64,000 nt of DNA from Halomonas sp. CH40 (GTDB lineage: Bacteria; Pseudomonadota; Gammaproteobacteria; Pseudomonadales; Halomonadaceae), in contig CP112982.1 in the NCBI GenBank assembly GCA_041875495.1, positions 620,001-684,000 of the forward strand. Direction: 5' to 3'. This document shows positions 1-8,963 of this stretch, piece by piece. A program made the translations under genes and the position numbers. How positions within the stretch are numbered: position 1 is the first letter of the stretch; the number at the start of each line of letters is the position of its first letter. The notes under the pieces were generated by a model. It was not told the origin of the DNA, ran no database searches, and saw only the letters and a program-made list of their open reading frames with translations.

Positions 1-729
1 TTCTTCTTCGGCCAGGGTCAACAGCAGCGGCATATCGAGGATATTCACTTCCCGGCCGGAAACGGCAACAACGCCCTGGCTCTGGAAACGGCTTAGAATG
101 CGGCTGACGGTTTCTACCGCCAGCCCCAGATAATTGCCGATATCCGCCCGGGCCATGGAAAGCCGGAAGCTGTAGGGGGAATAACCGCGGCGGCGGAAGC
201 GCTCAGACAGCGTGACCAAAAAAGTGGCCAGGCGCTGGTCGGCAGTCTTGCGCGAAAGAAGCCGCATCATGCGCCTATCATCGCGTAACTCCTTACTCAT
301 GCTGCGGTATAGCTGGCCGCGTAATTCCGGCAATTCTTCAGAGAGCAGATCCAGGCGGTCAAAAGGGATCTCGCATACCGTGGTGGTTTCCAGCGCCACC
401 ACGCTGCCCGGATAATGTCGCTCATCAATCCCGTCTAGCCCGACCAATTCGCTGGGCAGGTAGAAGTTGGTCAGCTGGTCGGTGCCACTGCCCTCGGTCG
501 TCAACTGTTTGAGGCTGCCGGAACGCACCGCGAACACGCTGGTAAAACGGTCTCCCTGACGAAACAAAGGCTCACCCTTTTTCAGCGGCGCACGACGACG
601 GATGATGGCATCAAACTGGCCCATGTCATCCAGCTCAAGGGCCAGGGGCAGACACAGCGAGCTGAGGCTGCATGTCTGGCAGCGGGCCTCATTGAGCCGG
701 GCTCGCCGACGGCTCATTAGTTCCGGCAT
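1..729 (-). CDS. anr: Anr/Fnr-type oxygen-sensing transcription regulator (partial)
   Basis: Crp/Fnr-family regulator that would switch genes on when oxygen is low. The 243 visible codons reach the window edge without a stop, so only the extreme C-terminus is missing. Cys17, Cys20 and Cys26 plus Cys119 match the four [4Fe-4S] ligands of Fnr. A cyclic-nucleotide-type beta barrel follows, and near residues 190-215 a helix-turn-helix carries ETVSR, the E..SR triad that reads TTGAT half-sites in Fnr. The ATG at 729 has a strong AGGAGG site 6 nt upstream. It lies downstream of hemN and the cco genes, its expected targets, on the same strand. Family assignment is secure; the name anr rather than fnr is by analogy with pseudomonads and Halomonas. 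Confidence 0.93.
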   Translation of the reverse strand, partial: MPELMSRRRARLNEARCQTCSLSSLCLPLALELDDMGQFDAIIRRRAPLKKGEPLFRQGDRFTSVFAVRSGSLKQLTTEGSGTDQLTNFYLPSELVGLDGIDERHYPGSVVALETTTVCEIPFDRLDLLSEELPELRGQLYRSMSKELRDDRRMMRLLSRKTADQRLATFLVTLSERFRRRGYSPYSFRLSMARADIGNYLGLAVETVSRILSRFQSQGVVAVSGREVNILDMPLLLTLAEEE

Positions 730-806
730 GTGCTCCTCCTTGGAAAGATAATTTATCCATTATGCGAGCAAGAGCACACCGCCGACAAGGGTGTTAAGAA
801 AGAGTG

Positions 807-2237
807 TTAAACAATCCTGGAATAACGCTGGGTGGTATCGCCAGGCAGATGAGCATCAAAGGCCATGGCCAGATGACGGATCAGCAGCCGTCCGATGGGC
901 GTGGCGCGCAGAAGGTCGCCGTTGTGCTCCACCAAACCATCACGCAGCGCACCCTGTAAACGTTCCAGGGTGGCGGCGAAGTAGCGCGGCGCATCAATAT
1001 TCCAGCGTTTGCCTACGTCTGCCAGATCAATCTGCATATCGCACATCAGGCGCTCAATCACATCACGGCGAATCAGGTCATCAGTGCTCAGGCGTAGCCC
1101 CTTGACCGTGGCCAGCTGACCCTGATCCAGCGCCTGCTCATAGCTTGCCAGGTCAGTCGGGTTCTGGGCATAGACATCATTGACCCGCGAAATGGCCGAA
1201 ACGCCCAGGCCCACCAGATCACACTGGGCATGGCTTGAATAACCCTGGAAGTTGCGCTGCAAGGTGCCTTCGCGCTGAGCAATGGCCAGGCTGTCATCCG
1301 GGCGGGCAAAGTGATCCATGCCGATATGCACATAGCCTGCGCTGGTCAGCATATCAATGGTGGTGTGCAGGATATCCAGCTTCTCTTCGGCGCTTGGCAG
1401 GTCGCTTTCATTGATGCGTCGCTGCGGCGCGAAGCGCTGAGGCATGTGGGCGTAATTGAATACTGATAAACGTGCCGGGTTAAGATCAATCACCTGACGC
1501 AGGGTATCGGCAAACCCCGCCTGGGTCTGGTGAGGCAAGCCGTAGATAAGATCAAGATTCAGTGAGCGAAAGCCCAACCGATGGGCTTCATCCATCAGGG
1601 TTTCCGTCAGCACTCGAGGCTGGACGCGGTTGATGGCTTTCTGTACCACAGGGTCAAGATCCTGCACGCCCAAGCTGATGCGGTTAAACCCTAGTGATTG
1701 CAGATGGCGCAGGGTGAACACATCCGCCTCGCGGGGGTCGATCTCGATGGCATAGTCGCGGCTGGGTGATGATGACAGACCAAAGCGCGCATCCAGGCGA
1801 TCAATGACGTCACTCATCTGGCTCAGGGTCAGAAAGGTTGGCGTACCGCCGCCCCAGTGCAGCTGTTCAACGTTGCGTGTGGTATCCAGGTGCTGGGAAG
1901 TCAGTACCATCTCACGGTCGAGGCGTGACAGATAAGGCTCAGCCAGGGCAGTGTTTTTGGTGGCAATCTTGTTGCAGGCGCAATAGAAGCAGATCTTGCG
2001 GCAAAAAGGCACGTGGACGTAAAGCGATAGCGGCCGTTGGGTGGCGTTGCTGCGCTCCAGCGCTGCGGTAAAATCAGCGGCACCAAACTGGTCGTGAAAC
2101 GACAGGGCCGTTGGGTAAGAGGTATAGCGTGGCCCGCTTTTATCGTAGCGACGCAACAGCGTTTCATCCCATACCGGGTTGTCTGGCGGCGCCGCTCTGT
2201 TAGCGGTTGAAGTAGCAGCGAGAGCGTGAACGGCCAT
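807..2237 (-). CDS. hemN: Oxygen-independent coproporphyrinogen III oxidase
   Basis: Radical SAM enzyme that decarboxylates coproporphyrinogen III to protoporphyrinogen IX without oxygen, supplying heme when O2 is scarce. Cys79, Cys83, Cys86 and Cys88 form the HemN C-x3-C-x2-C-x-C cluster motif, preceded by the RYTSYPTA segment and followed by the HWGGGTPT and GFNRISLGVQD blocks. At 476 residues it is full length. The frame is open up to a TTG at 2264, but ATG 2237 has TGGAG 7 nt upstream and is the better start. An Fnr-like box (2305-2318) lies upstream. It sits between the anr gene and the ccoGHIS genes, the usual arrangement around cbb3 oxidase. Confidence 0.95.
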   Translation of the reverse strand: MAVHALAATSTANRAAPPDNPVWDETLLRRYDKSGPRYTSYPTALSFHDQFGAADFTAALERSNATQRPLSLYVHVPFCRKICFYCACNKIATKNTALAEPYLSRLDREMVLTSQHLDTTRNVEQLHWGGGTPTFLTLSQMSDVIDRLDARFGLSSSPSRDYAIEIDPREADVFTLRHLQSLGFNRISLGVQDLDPVVQKAINRVQPRVLTETLMDEAHRLGFRSLNLDLIYGLPHQTQAGFADTLRQVIDLNPARLSVFNYAHMPQRFAPQRRINESDLPSAEEKLDILHTTIDMLTSAGYVHIGMDHFARPDDSLAIAQREGTLQRNFQGYSSHAQCDLVGLGVSAISRVNDVYAQNPTDLASYEQALDQGQLATVKGLRLSTDDLIRRDVIERLMCDMQIDLADVGKRWNIDAPRYFAATLERLQGALRDGLVEHNGDLLRATPIGRLLIRHLAMAFDAHLPGDTTQRYSRIV

Positions 2238-2304
2238 GAAGGAACTCCAGTACTGAGTGAACAAGGATTAAATCCCATCCTACTCCTGGTGAACCTGGCA
2301 AGAA

Positions 2305-2318
2305 TTGAGCTGCGTCAA
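2305..2318. promoter_or_regulatory. Fnr/Anr box upstream of hemN
   Basis: TTGAGCTGCGTCAA keeps both outer TTGA and TCAA half-sites of the Fnr consensus TTGAT-N4-ATCAA at the correct spacing. It lies about 70 bp upstream of the chosen hemN start. With an Anr-type regulator gene in the same cluster, direct activation of hemN at low oxygen is the natural reading (inference). Confidence 0.72.
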
Positions 2319-2410
2319 GGAAGCATGGATGTGGCTGAAAAGCCGGCTTGGCAGGGGCTGTGTGGCCAAGGGTCAGTGAATGATGCTGTCAGTTCAATGA
2401 CCCTATCAGT

Positions 2411-3106
2411 TCAATGACTATAGGATACTGTCAGATCATAAAGCTGCCACAGCGCAAAAGCGATGATGCTCAGCGCGGCGATGCTGCGCGTGGCGGGGTG
2501 GCGAATCAGCCCGCTCAGCTGGCGGGCCGCAATCCCGGTGGCCAGCAGTGCGGGCAGGGTGCCAAGCCCAAAGGCGCCCATCAACAGCGCGCCTTCCAGC
2601 GGGTCGGCAATCGCCAGGCTCCAGGCCAGCATGGAATAGACCAGACCGCAGGGCAGCCAGCCCCAAACGGCGCCCAGGGCAAAAGCCTGGGGGAGCTTGA
2701 CCACCGGCATCAGGCGCCGCCCAAAAGGCTCAATATACTTCCAGACGCGTCGCCCCACGGCTTCTACCTTGAGTAAGCCCTTCCACCAGTTGGCAATATA
2801 CAAAGCCATCAGAATCAGCATGACAGCGGCAAATGCCTGCAGCGCCATGCCGGCGCTAGGAGATAACGAAAGCAGGGTGCCCAGAGCCGCCACGATGGCA
2901 CCGGCGATCATATAGCTCAGAATGCGGCCCAGGTTGTAGCTCAGCAAAAGCCCGCCAAGGCGCGCTGGCTGACGCATGCTGGGCGGCACGGCAAAGGTCA
3001 GGGCGCTCATGATGCCGCCGCACATACCAATACAGTGAGCGCCTCCCATCAAGCCAAAAATGAACGCTGCCAGCATGGGGGGCAGATCAAAGCCAGTGGG
3101 GTTCAT
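2411..3106 (-). CDS. TauE/SafE-like membrane protein of the cbb3 biogenesis cluster
   Basis: Integral membrane protein of 231 residues with about six hydrophobic segments, belonging to the sulfite exporter TauE/SafE/UreH-like family regularly found beside ccoS and ccoI. The first segment carries HCIGMCGG, a conserved His/Cys motif of the family that could bind metal or heme-related ligands. Its start overlaps the ccoS stop by 4 nt, which indicates translational coupling. A role in copper handling or oxidase assembly is inferred from context; the substrate is unknown. It should not be called a sulfite exporter on this evidence. Confidence 0.82.
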   Translation of the reverse strand: MNPTGFDLPPMLAAFIFGLMGGAHCIGMCGGIMSALTFAVPPSMRQPARLGGLLLSYNLGRILSYMIAGAIVAALGTLLSLSPSAGMALQAFAAVMLILMALYIANWWKGLLKVEAVGRRVWKYIEPFGRRLMPVVKLPQAFALGAVWGWLPCGLVYSMLAWSLAIADPLEGALLMGAFGLGTLPALLATGIAARQLSGLIRHPATRSIAALSIIAFALWQLYDLTVSYSH

Positions 3107-3339
3107 GGTTGTTCACTGTCGTCGTGTGACTTGCGGGCGGCACTTTTCTTATCGCGTGCCTGCTGGCGCCGCTGGCGTTCTTCCGGGGCCAGGTCGTTTT
3201 CATCCTCATCAAACAGAATGCGATGGGCAGGCCCTTCCAGGTCGTCAAACTGATCGTGCTTGACCGCCCAGAAAAACGCCCAGACGGCCAGCCCCAGCAG
3301 AATAAGCGACAGTGGAATGAGCAGATATAAAATGGTCAT
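3103..3339 (-). CDS. ccoS: cbb3 oxidase assembly protein CcoS
   Basis: Small 78-residue protein with one N-terminal membrane helix (ILYLLIPLSLILLGLAVWAFFW) and a charged cytoplasmic tail containing the DDLEGPAHRILFDED region typical of CcoS. CcoS is needed to insert heme and copper cofactors into the cbb3 catalytic subunit. The gene overlaps ccoI by 4 nt at its 5' end and the TauE/SafE-like gene by 4 nt at its 3' end, so the three are probably translated from one message. Confidence 0.9.
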   Translation of the reverse strand: MTILYLLIPLSLILLGLAVWAFFWAVKHDQFDDLEGPAHRILFDEDENDLAPEERQRRQQARDKKSAARKSHDDSEQP

Positions 3340-5789
3340 GCGGATACCGTTTTGGGGGTGGGGGTCGAAATAGCCGCTGGCCGACGGCTTTTCCAGCGGG
3401 TCAGGCGTAGCGCATTACCAACCACCACCAGAGAGCTGAATGACATGCCCAGCGCGGCTAGCCAGGGCGGCACCAGCCCAAGGGCGGCCAGTGGTAGGGC
3501 CGTAAAGTTGTAGCACACCGACCAGATCATGTTCTGGCGCATGATACGCCGGGTCGCCCGCGAGATGTCAACGGCATCGGCAATGCGCAGCAGGCGCGGG
3601 TTGAGCAGCACCGCATCGGCACGGGTGCGCGCCAGGTCAGTGGCGCCGTTCATGGCAATGGCAACATCAGCGCCCGCCAGCACGGGGACGTCATTGATGC
3701 CGTCACCCACCATCACTACGCATTCGCCCTTTCCCTGCAGGGCCTGAAGGTGGGCAAGCTTGCCTTCGGGGCTGGCGCCTGCCTGCCAGGTATCGATGCC
3801 AAGCTGCTTGGCAAGTTCCCTGACCGTTGCGGTCGTGTCACCGGACAGCAGCTCAACGGCAATGCCGTTGGCTTTCAGGGCGGCAATGGTGTCGCCGGCA
3901 TCATCGCGCACGCCGTCATACAGGCGAAACCAGGCCCTGGGCGCGGCGTTCTCGCTGAGCAGCAGCCACTGGCCCGGGCCGGGAGCGGTTGGCGTGGCCT
4001 CCTGACAGGCAAAGGCGGGCTTGCCCAGCCGCCAGAGGGCGCCATTCAGAGAGCCTTCAAGCCCCTGGCCGGTGAGGCTGCGCAGGCCAGTGGCCTTAAG
4101 AGTCGCATTCCGGTAAGGGCGAAAAGCGCGGGCAATCGGGTGTTCGGAGCGTGACTCCAGCGCGGCGGCAATCGCTCTGGCGCGCTCGGCATCCAGAGTA
4201 TCGCTGCACAGGCGCGTCTCGGTCAGCTGCATTTCGCCGCGGGTCAGGGTGCCGGTCTTGTCGAAAATCACCCGGGTGGCGCTGGAAAGCGACTCCAGAG
4301 CATCCGCGCGAGTAATCAGCACGCCGCGTTGTCGCAACTGGCCGTGCCCGGCGGTCAGGGCGGTGGGGGTGGCCAGCGCCAGGGCGCAAGGGCAGGTAAC
4401 CACCAGCACGGACAGCATCACCCAAAGCACCCGTGACGGGTCGATCCACCACCAGACGGCGGTGACGCAGACGGTGACCACCAGCAGGCGCAGGACAAAC
4501 AGATGCGCCATACGCGCAGCCATCTGGGCCAGGCGTGGGCGGCTGGCAAAGGCGCGGTCGGTCAGATCGACAATGCTGGCCACACGGGCATCGTTACCGG
4601 CATGGGTGACCCGCATGACCAAGGGGTTTTCCATGTTCTGGCTGCCGCCGACAATGCGCTCGCCCGTCTGGCGGGTCACCGGCAGGTATTCGCCGGTCAG
4701 CATGGATTCATCCAGGCTGGAGTCACCTTCTTCAATAATGCCGTCAGCCGGAACGCCATGGCCGGGCTTGATCAGTACCCGGTCGCCTTCGCGCAGTTCG
4801 CTGGCGGGCAGAATGCGCTCGCTGCCGTCTGCTTCCAGACGAGTGGCGGATACTGGTAGCACGCTGCTGAGCGCATTACCGCTCTGACCGTTGCGGCGTC
4901 GGGCGCGGGCCTCGATATAGCGGCTGAACAGCAGGAAGAAGGTGAACATGGCGACTGAGTCAAAATACACCTCGCCGACATTGAAGATCACCGCGTAGGC
5001 GCTGGCGGCATAAGCACAGCCAATCGCCAGTGATACCGGTACATCCATGCCCAGTACGCCGGTTCTGAGGTCGCGCAGGGCATTGTGAAAGAACGGCTGG
5101 GCGGAGAAAAACACTACCGGTGTGGCAAGGGCAAAGGACAGCCAGTGAAACAGCACGTAAAAATCTTCCGACATGCCGTCTGCCCCGGCGACATAGATCG
5201 GAATGGAAAACATCATCACCTGCATCATGCCAACGGCGGCAATGATTAGGCGGCGTACATTCATGCGCTCTTCTTTCTGCAGGCGTAACTGGGCCTGATC
5301 CGGCTCATAGGGCTGGGCGGTGTAGCCAATCGCCGCCAGTTCAGCCAACAGTTGGGAAAGCTGGATGATTTCTGGGTCCCAGCTGATACGCACACGATGG
5401 TGGGTCAGGTTGACGGCGCTACTGGCAACCCCTTCCAAGGCATTGAGGCGATGCTCGATCAGCCAGGCGCAGGCCGCACAGGTAATTCCATCGACCGCCA
5501 GGGTGGCGCGTACATGGCCTTCATCGCCGTCAGGATGAACGAACTTGGCCTGCAGGCCGGGGTCGTCGAACACCTGCCAGGTATCCGCATTGGCGGCCTG
5601 GCGGTCATCCGGGCGTTCAGGGAGTTCGGTGCGATAGCGGTAGTAGCTTTCAAGGCCACCCTCAATGATGGCATGGGCCACGGCTTCACAGCCGGGGCAA
5701 CATAGAGAGTGGGAAGTGTCGTCAATCTCGATACGCCAAGGTGCCCCGTCGGGCACCGGGTTGCCGCAGTGGTAACAGGTGTCGGCCAT
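3336..5789 (-). CDS. ccoI: Cu+-translocating P-type ATPase CcoI (oxidase assembly)
   Basis: P1B-type copper ATPase of 817 residues that delivers copper for the CuB centre of cbb3 oxidase. The N-terminus has an extra Cys-rich zinc-ribbon-like region (CYHCGNP, CCPGC, residues 5-34) followed by a heavy-metal domain with CAAC at 104-107. The membrane CPC motif lies near residue 465, the phosphorylation motif DKTGT near 508 and GDGIND near 695. The start codon overlaps the ccoH stop (TGATG). All catalytic motifs are intact. The N-terminal Cys region and operon position separate it from housekeeping CopA. Confidence 0.94.
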   Translation of the reverse strand: MADTCYHCGNPVPDGAPWRIEIDDTSHSLCCPGCEAVAHAIIEGGLESYYRYRTELPERPDDRQAANADTWQVFDDPGLQAKFVHPDGDEGHVRATLAVDGITCAACAWLIEHRLNALEGVASSAVNLTHHRVRISWDPEIIQLSQLLAELAAIGYTAQPYEPDQAQLRLQKEERMNVRRLIIAAVGMMQVMMFSIPIYVAGADGMSEDFYVLFHWLSFALATPVVFFSAQPFFHNALRDLRTGVLGMDVPVSLAIGCAYAASAYAVIFNVGEVYFDSVAMFTFFLLFSRYIEARARRRNGQSGNALSSVLPVSATRLEADGSERILPASELREGDRVLIKPGHGVPADGIIEEGDSSLDESMLTGEYLPVTRQTGERIVGGSQNMENPLVMRVTHAGNDARVASIVDLTDRAFASRPRLAQMAARMAHLFVLRLLVVTVCVTAVWWWIDPSRVLWVMLSVLVVTCPCALALATPTALTAGHGQLRQRGVLITRADALESLSSATRVIFDKTGTLTRGEMQLTETRLCSDTLDAERARAIAAALESRSEHPIARAFRPYRNATLKATGLRSLTGQGLEGSLNGALWRLGKPAFACQEATPTAPGPGQWLLLSENAAPRAWFRLYDGVRDDAGDTIAALKANGIAVELLSGDTTATVRELAKQLGIDTWQAGASPEGKLAHLQALQGKGECVVMVGDGINDVPVLAGADVAIAMNGATDLARTRADAVLLNPRLLRIADAVDISRATRRIMRQNMIWSVCYNFTALPLAALGLVPPWLAALGMSFSSLVVVGNALRLTRWKSRRPAAISTPTPKTVSA

Positions 5790-6313
5790 CAGCTCTCCGA
5801 GCGGCCTCCAGGACGCAGCACAATACTGTCTTCAGTCGGGAAGGTGGCTTCACCGATCAGCCGCCATTCGGCATCATCCTGCTCAAGCTCGGGCTGAATC
5901 TGCAAATACCAGCGATAGCGCAGATTGTCTGGGCCTTGCGTGATGTAGCGGCCATTGCGAACATGCTCAAGCACAAAGGTCTGGTCGCGGTCATTTTCAG
6001 TCGGGAAGATCAGGCTCAGGTAAAGCTCGTCCGGGCGAACATCGCCGCTTAGATCCACCACGATATCGCTGGTCAGCGGGTCGAGACGCATATCGGCGAC
6101 CAGATTGAGTTCACGGGCGCGCTCCTGTTTGGCAAGCACCATGTTGATGGCCTTGCCGTGCTCGTAGTAATCCTCCTGAACCACCATGCCGTCGAAGCTT
6201 TTGATCGAGACGACGGCAAAGGTGGTACTGACAATAATCGACGAGAACAGCAGGCCGAGAAGAAACCACGGCCAGAACTGCTTGTACCACGGTGTCACCG
6301 GAGTGGATGACAT
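5789..6313 (-). CDS. ccoH: cbb3 oxidase assembly protein CcoH (FixH)
   Basis: Protein of 174 residues with one N-terminal membrane helix (FWPWFLLGLLFSSIIVSTTFAVV) and a periplasmic FixH domain; the segment after the helix, VVQEDYYEHGKAIN, is characteristic. CcoH interacts with cbb3 subunits during assembly. The frame extends 20 codons further upstream, but ATG 6313 has AGGAGA 7 nt ahead and starts the normal family N-terminus. It lies 4 nt after ccoG and overlaps ccoI by one base. Confidence 0.9.
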   Translation of the reverse strand: MSSTPVTPWYKQFWPWFLLGLLFSSIIVSTTFAVVSIKSFDGMVVQEDYYEHGKAINMVLAKQERARELNLVADMRLDPLTSDIVVDLSGDVRPDELYLSLIFPTENDRDQTFVLEHVRNGRYITQGPDNLRYRWYLQIQPELEQDDAEWRLIGEATFPTEDSIVLRPGGRSES

Positions 6314-6317
6314 TGCA

Positions 6318-7757
6318 CTATCTCCTGAGTTCGCCAATAAAGCGTGTGTCGCGTTCCAATCGGATGCTGTCATCCAGCTCGGACTCGATAGTCAGCACGA
6401 TGTCATGGCTGGGCTGTTGGATGGCGTCACCATCAGCGGTAACAGTGACGACCGTTGAGCGTGATTCACCTGCCGGAACGCTGATGCTTTGCTGGTCAAG
6501 GGTCAGCCCGGAAAGGCCAGAAGCGCTGAGCTGGTAGGTGTGATCACGTTTGTCCAGGTTACGCACTATCAGGTTATAGACATTGCTGATCTGACCGTCG
6601 CGGGTGACCTGATACAGTTCAGTGCGCTCGCGTTCTGCTTCAAAATTGAGCGGCATGCGGTCATTCACTGCCCAGGCAAAGGCACCTACCATTACTAACA
6701 GGGCCGCTAGATAACCGATCAAACGCGGACGAAGGATATGAGTGGGCTTACCTTCCAGGGCATTTTCGGTAGTGTAGCGAATCAGGCCACGCGGATAGCC
6801 CATCTTGTCCATGACGCTATCGCAGGCGTCAATGCAGGCAGCACAAGAGATGCATTCATACTGTAAGCCATCGCGAATATCGATCCCTGTTGGGCAAACC
6901 TGTACGCACAGGTCGCAGTCGATGCAGTCCCCGTGGCCTTCCGCCCGGGCCTGCTCATGGCTGAGGCTGCGCTTGCGCCTACCACGCGGTTCACCGCGGG
7001 CGGTATCGTAAGAGACGATCAGTGTATCACGGTCAAACATGACGGATTGAAAACGCGCGTAGGGGCACATGTAAATGCACACCTGCTCGCGTAGCCAGCC
7101 AGCATTGAGATAGGTAAATACGGTAAAGAAACCTACCCAGAAATATGACCAGCCGTGGGCTTGCAGGGTGGCCAGGTCAGGCATCAGCTCACGGATGGGG
7201 GTGAAATAACCCACAAAGGTAGCGCCTGTCGCGAAGGCGATCAAAAGCCAGGCTATGTGCTTGAGGGTTTTGCGGCGCAGTTTCTCACCTGTCAGCGGTT
7301 GGTTGTCGAGCTTGATGCGCTTGTTGCGCGGCCCTTCAATGCGGTGCTCAAGCCAGATGAACAGAAATGTCCATACGCTCTGGGGGCAAGTGTAGCCACA
7401 CCAGACACGCCCGGCGAACACGGTAATAAAAAACAGCCCGAAGGCGCAGATAATCAATAACCACGAGAGAAGGACAAATTCCTGCGGGTAGAAGGTGCCA
7501 AAAAAGATATGGAATTCCCGGCTTGGCAGATCAAACCAGATGGCCGGTCTGTCGCCGATATTGATCCAGGGTAACAGGAAGAACGCCAGCATCAGTGCCC
7601 AGTTGGCGCTGCGTCTGAGTTTTTGAAAGAAGCCCTTTATTTCACGCACATAGATATGTTTTCGCTGGGCATACATGTCCTGGGTGACGGCTTCACCTTG
7701 GGCGCCGTGATGATCGGCTTGCCGAGGGGTAACGTCTTTACTGGGTATCTTTTCCAT
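6318..7757 (-). CDS. ccoG: cbb3 oxidase accessory ferredoxin-like protein CcoG (FixG)
   Basis: Membrane iron-sulfur protein of 479 residues, first gene of ccoGHIS. It has several membrane helices in the N-terminal half, the VWCGYTCPQSVW motif, and two ferredoxin-type cluster motifs (CIDCDLCVQVCPTG and CISCAACIDACD), then a C-terminal Ig-like periplasmic domain. CcoG is proposed to reduce Cu2+ to Cu+ for CcoI. The frame opens at GTG 7856, but ATG 7757 (MEKIPSKD) fits the family; its ribosome site is weak. A 7-bp tandem repeat lies about 125 bp upstream of this start. Confidence 0.92.
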   Translation of the reverse strand: MEKIPSKDVTPRQADHHGAQGEAVTQDMYAQRKHIYVREIKGFFQKLRRSANWALMLAFFLLPWINIGDRPAIWFDLPSREFHIFFGTFYPQEFVLLSWLLIICAFGLFFITVFAGRVWCGYTCPQSVWTFLFIWLEHRIEGPRNKRIKLDNQPLTGEKLRRKTLKHIAWLLIAFATGATFVGYFTPIRELMPDLATLQAHGWSYFWVGFFTVFTYLNAGWLREQVCIYMCPYARFQSVMFDRDTLIVSYDTARGEPRGRRKRSLSHEQARAEGHGDCIDCDLCVQVCPTGIDIRDGLQYECISCAACIDACDSVMDKMGYPRGLIRYTTENALEGKPTHILRPRLIGYLAALLVMVGAFAWAVNDRMPLNFEAERERTELYQVTRDGQISNVYNLIVRNLDKRDHTYQLSASGLSGLTLDQQSISVPAGESRSTVVTVTADGDAIQQPSHDIVLTIESELDDSIRLERDTRFIGELRR

Positions 7758-7880
7758 GGCAATTTTGCGGCTCGAAGAGGCGGGAGATTGGCAACCGCCC
7801 GAAAATGGCGGAACGTGTCTGGGCGTTAGTGCACCAACAGACGCGATCTGACTCACTACGCGTTATTCATGACCTACAAT

Positions 7881-7929
7881 TCACTACTCACTACTCACTA
7901 CTCACTACTCACTACTCACTACTCACTAC
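7881..7929. repeat. Heptanucleotide tandem repeat, 7 perfect copies
   Basis: TCACTAC is repeated seven times without error (49 bp). On the minus strand, in the sense of ccoG, the unit is GTAGTGA. Because 7 is not a multiple of 3 and the unit contains stops across frames, it is not coding. It lies between the terminator of ccoNOQP and the ccoG start, in the likely promoter or 5' leader of ccoGHIS. Repeats of this type can change copy number by slippage. Confidence 0.95.
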
Positions 7930-7970
7930 CTACTCACGATCTACGCATCAGTTTAAGGCAGATACTGTCA

Positions 7971-8000
7971 AAAAAGGGTGCGGCTTCAAGCCGCACCCTT
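7971..8000 (-). terminator. Rho-independent terminator of ccoNOQP
   Basis: An 11-bp GC-rich stem (arms 7974-7984 and 7990-8000) with loop TTCAA is followed on the minus strand by six T. It is 34 bp past the ccoP stop and separates ccoNOQP from ccoGHIS. Confidence 0.88.
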
Positions 8001-8033
8001 CAATATCAACAGCTTATAGCTAAGTTATAGCAA

Positions 8034-8963
8034 TTAGTTGCTAAATCTTAGGCTGTAGACATAAGCGGCTACCAGATGAACGCGCTCTTCACCAATGTAG
8101 GCGGTCTGAGATGGCATGTGCCCGTTACGTCCATTGCGCAGCGTCTGGCGAATGGAGTCGGCAACGGTCTGGCCCTGAGCCAGATACAGCCAGATATCGT
8201 TCGTCAGGTTAGGCGCACCCAAGGCAATATTCCCTGTACCTTGAGGCGTATGGCAGGCAGCACAGACCGACATAAAGGTGCTTTCACCCTGTTCGGCCCG
8301 TTCGGCGTCATGCTCAAGGTCAGACAGCGACAGAACATACTGGGTCAGGTTCTCGATGTTTTCTTCCCCCAGCTGCTGCCAGGCAGGCATCAGACCATTA
8401 CGACCGTTGTTCAGCGTCATCATGATATTTTCAGGCTCGCCGCCATACAACCAGTCATCGTCGGTCAGGTTGGGGAAGCCGTAGCCGCCCTGAGCATTGG
8501 AGCCATGGCAGACCGCACAGTTGTTGAGGTAGATACGCTCAGCGACCTGCATGGCGTCCGCGTCCTTTGCCAGTTCAGGAATCGGAACTTCCTGATACTG
8601 GGCAAAGATAGGCGTGAAGCGCTCTTCGGCGCGGGCGACTTCCTCTTCCCACTGGCCTTCCTGAGACCAGCCCAGAACCCCGGCAAAGTTACCCAGGCCC
8701 GGGTAGAGCACCAGATAGCCCAATGAGAAGATAACGGTACCGACAAACAGCTGGAACCACCACTTCGGTAGTGCGTTATCGTACTCTTCGATACCGTCAG
8801 CCGCATGGCCGGTGGTCTCGACATTACCCTCAGCGTCCGGCTGTTTATCGGTGCGCCGGTTAGCAAACAGCAGCCAGGCGCTAAGCGCGATCGTGCCTAG
8901 TGTGATAACGATGATCCAGGCGCTCCAGAAGCCAGGCAAGGAGTCGCCCCATAGATTATTCAT
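8034..8963 (-). CDS. ccoP: cbb3 oxidase diheme cytochrome c subunit CcoP
   Basis: Subunit III of cbb3 cytochrome oxidase, 309 residues. An N-terminal membrane helix (residues 14-34) and a second one near 67-89 anchor the protein. Two periplasmic c-type domains follow, with heme-binding CAVCH at 149-153 and CAACH at 234-238, each with a downstream Met ligand context (GRNGLMP, GRNGHMP). It passes electrons from the bc1 complex or soluble cytochrome c towards CcoO and CcoN. Its start overlaps ccoQ by 4 nt, and it is the last gene of the operon before a clear terminator. Confidence 0.96.
   Translation of the reverse strand: MNNLWGDSLPGFWSAWIIVITLGTIALSAWLLFANRRTDKQPDAEGNVETTGHAADGIEEYDNALPKWWFQLFVGTVIFSLGYLVLYPGLGNFAGVLGWSQEGQWEEEVARAEERFTPIFAQYQEVPIPELAKDADAMQVAERIYLNNCAVCHGSNAQGGYGFPNLTDDDWLYGGEPENIMMTLNNGRNGLMPAWQQLGEENIENLTQYVLSLSDLEHDAERAEQGESTFMSVCAACHTPQGTGNIALGAPNLTNDIWLYLAQGQTVADSIRQTLRNGRNGHMPSQTAYIGEERVHLVAAYVYSLRFSN

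Noticed and set aside
7805..8023. Repeat-encoded small protein across the 7-bp repeats
   Set aside because: The frame is low complexity (TTHYSLL repeats), has no start signal, and crosses the ccoNOQP terminator.
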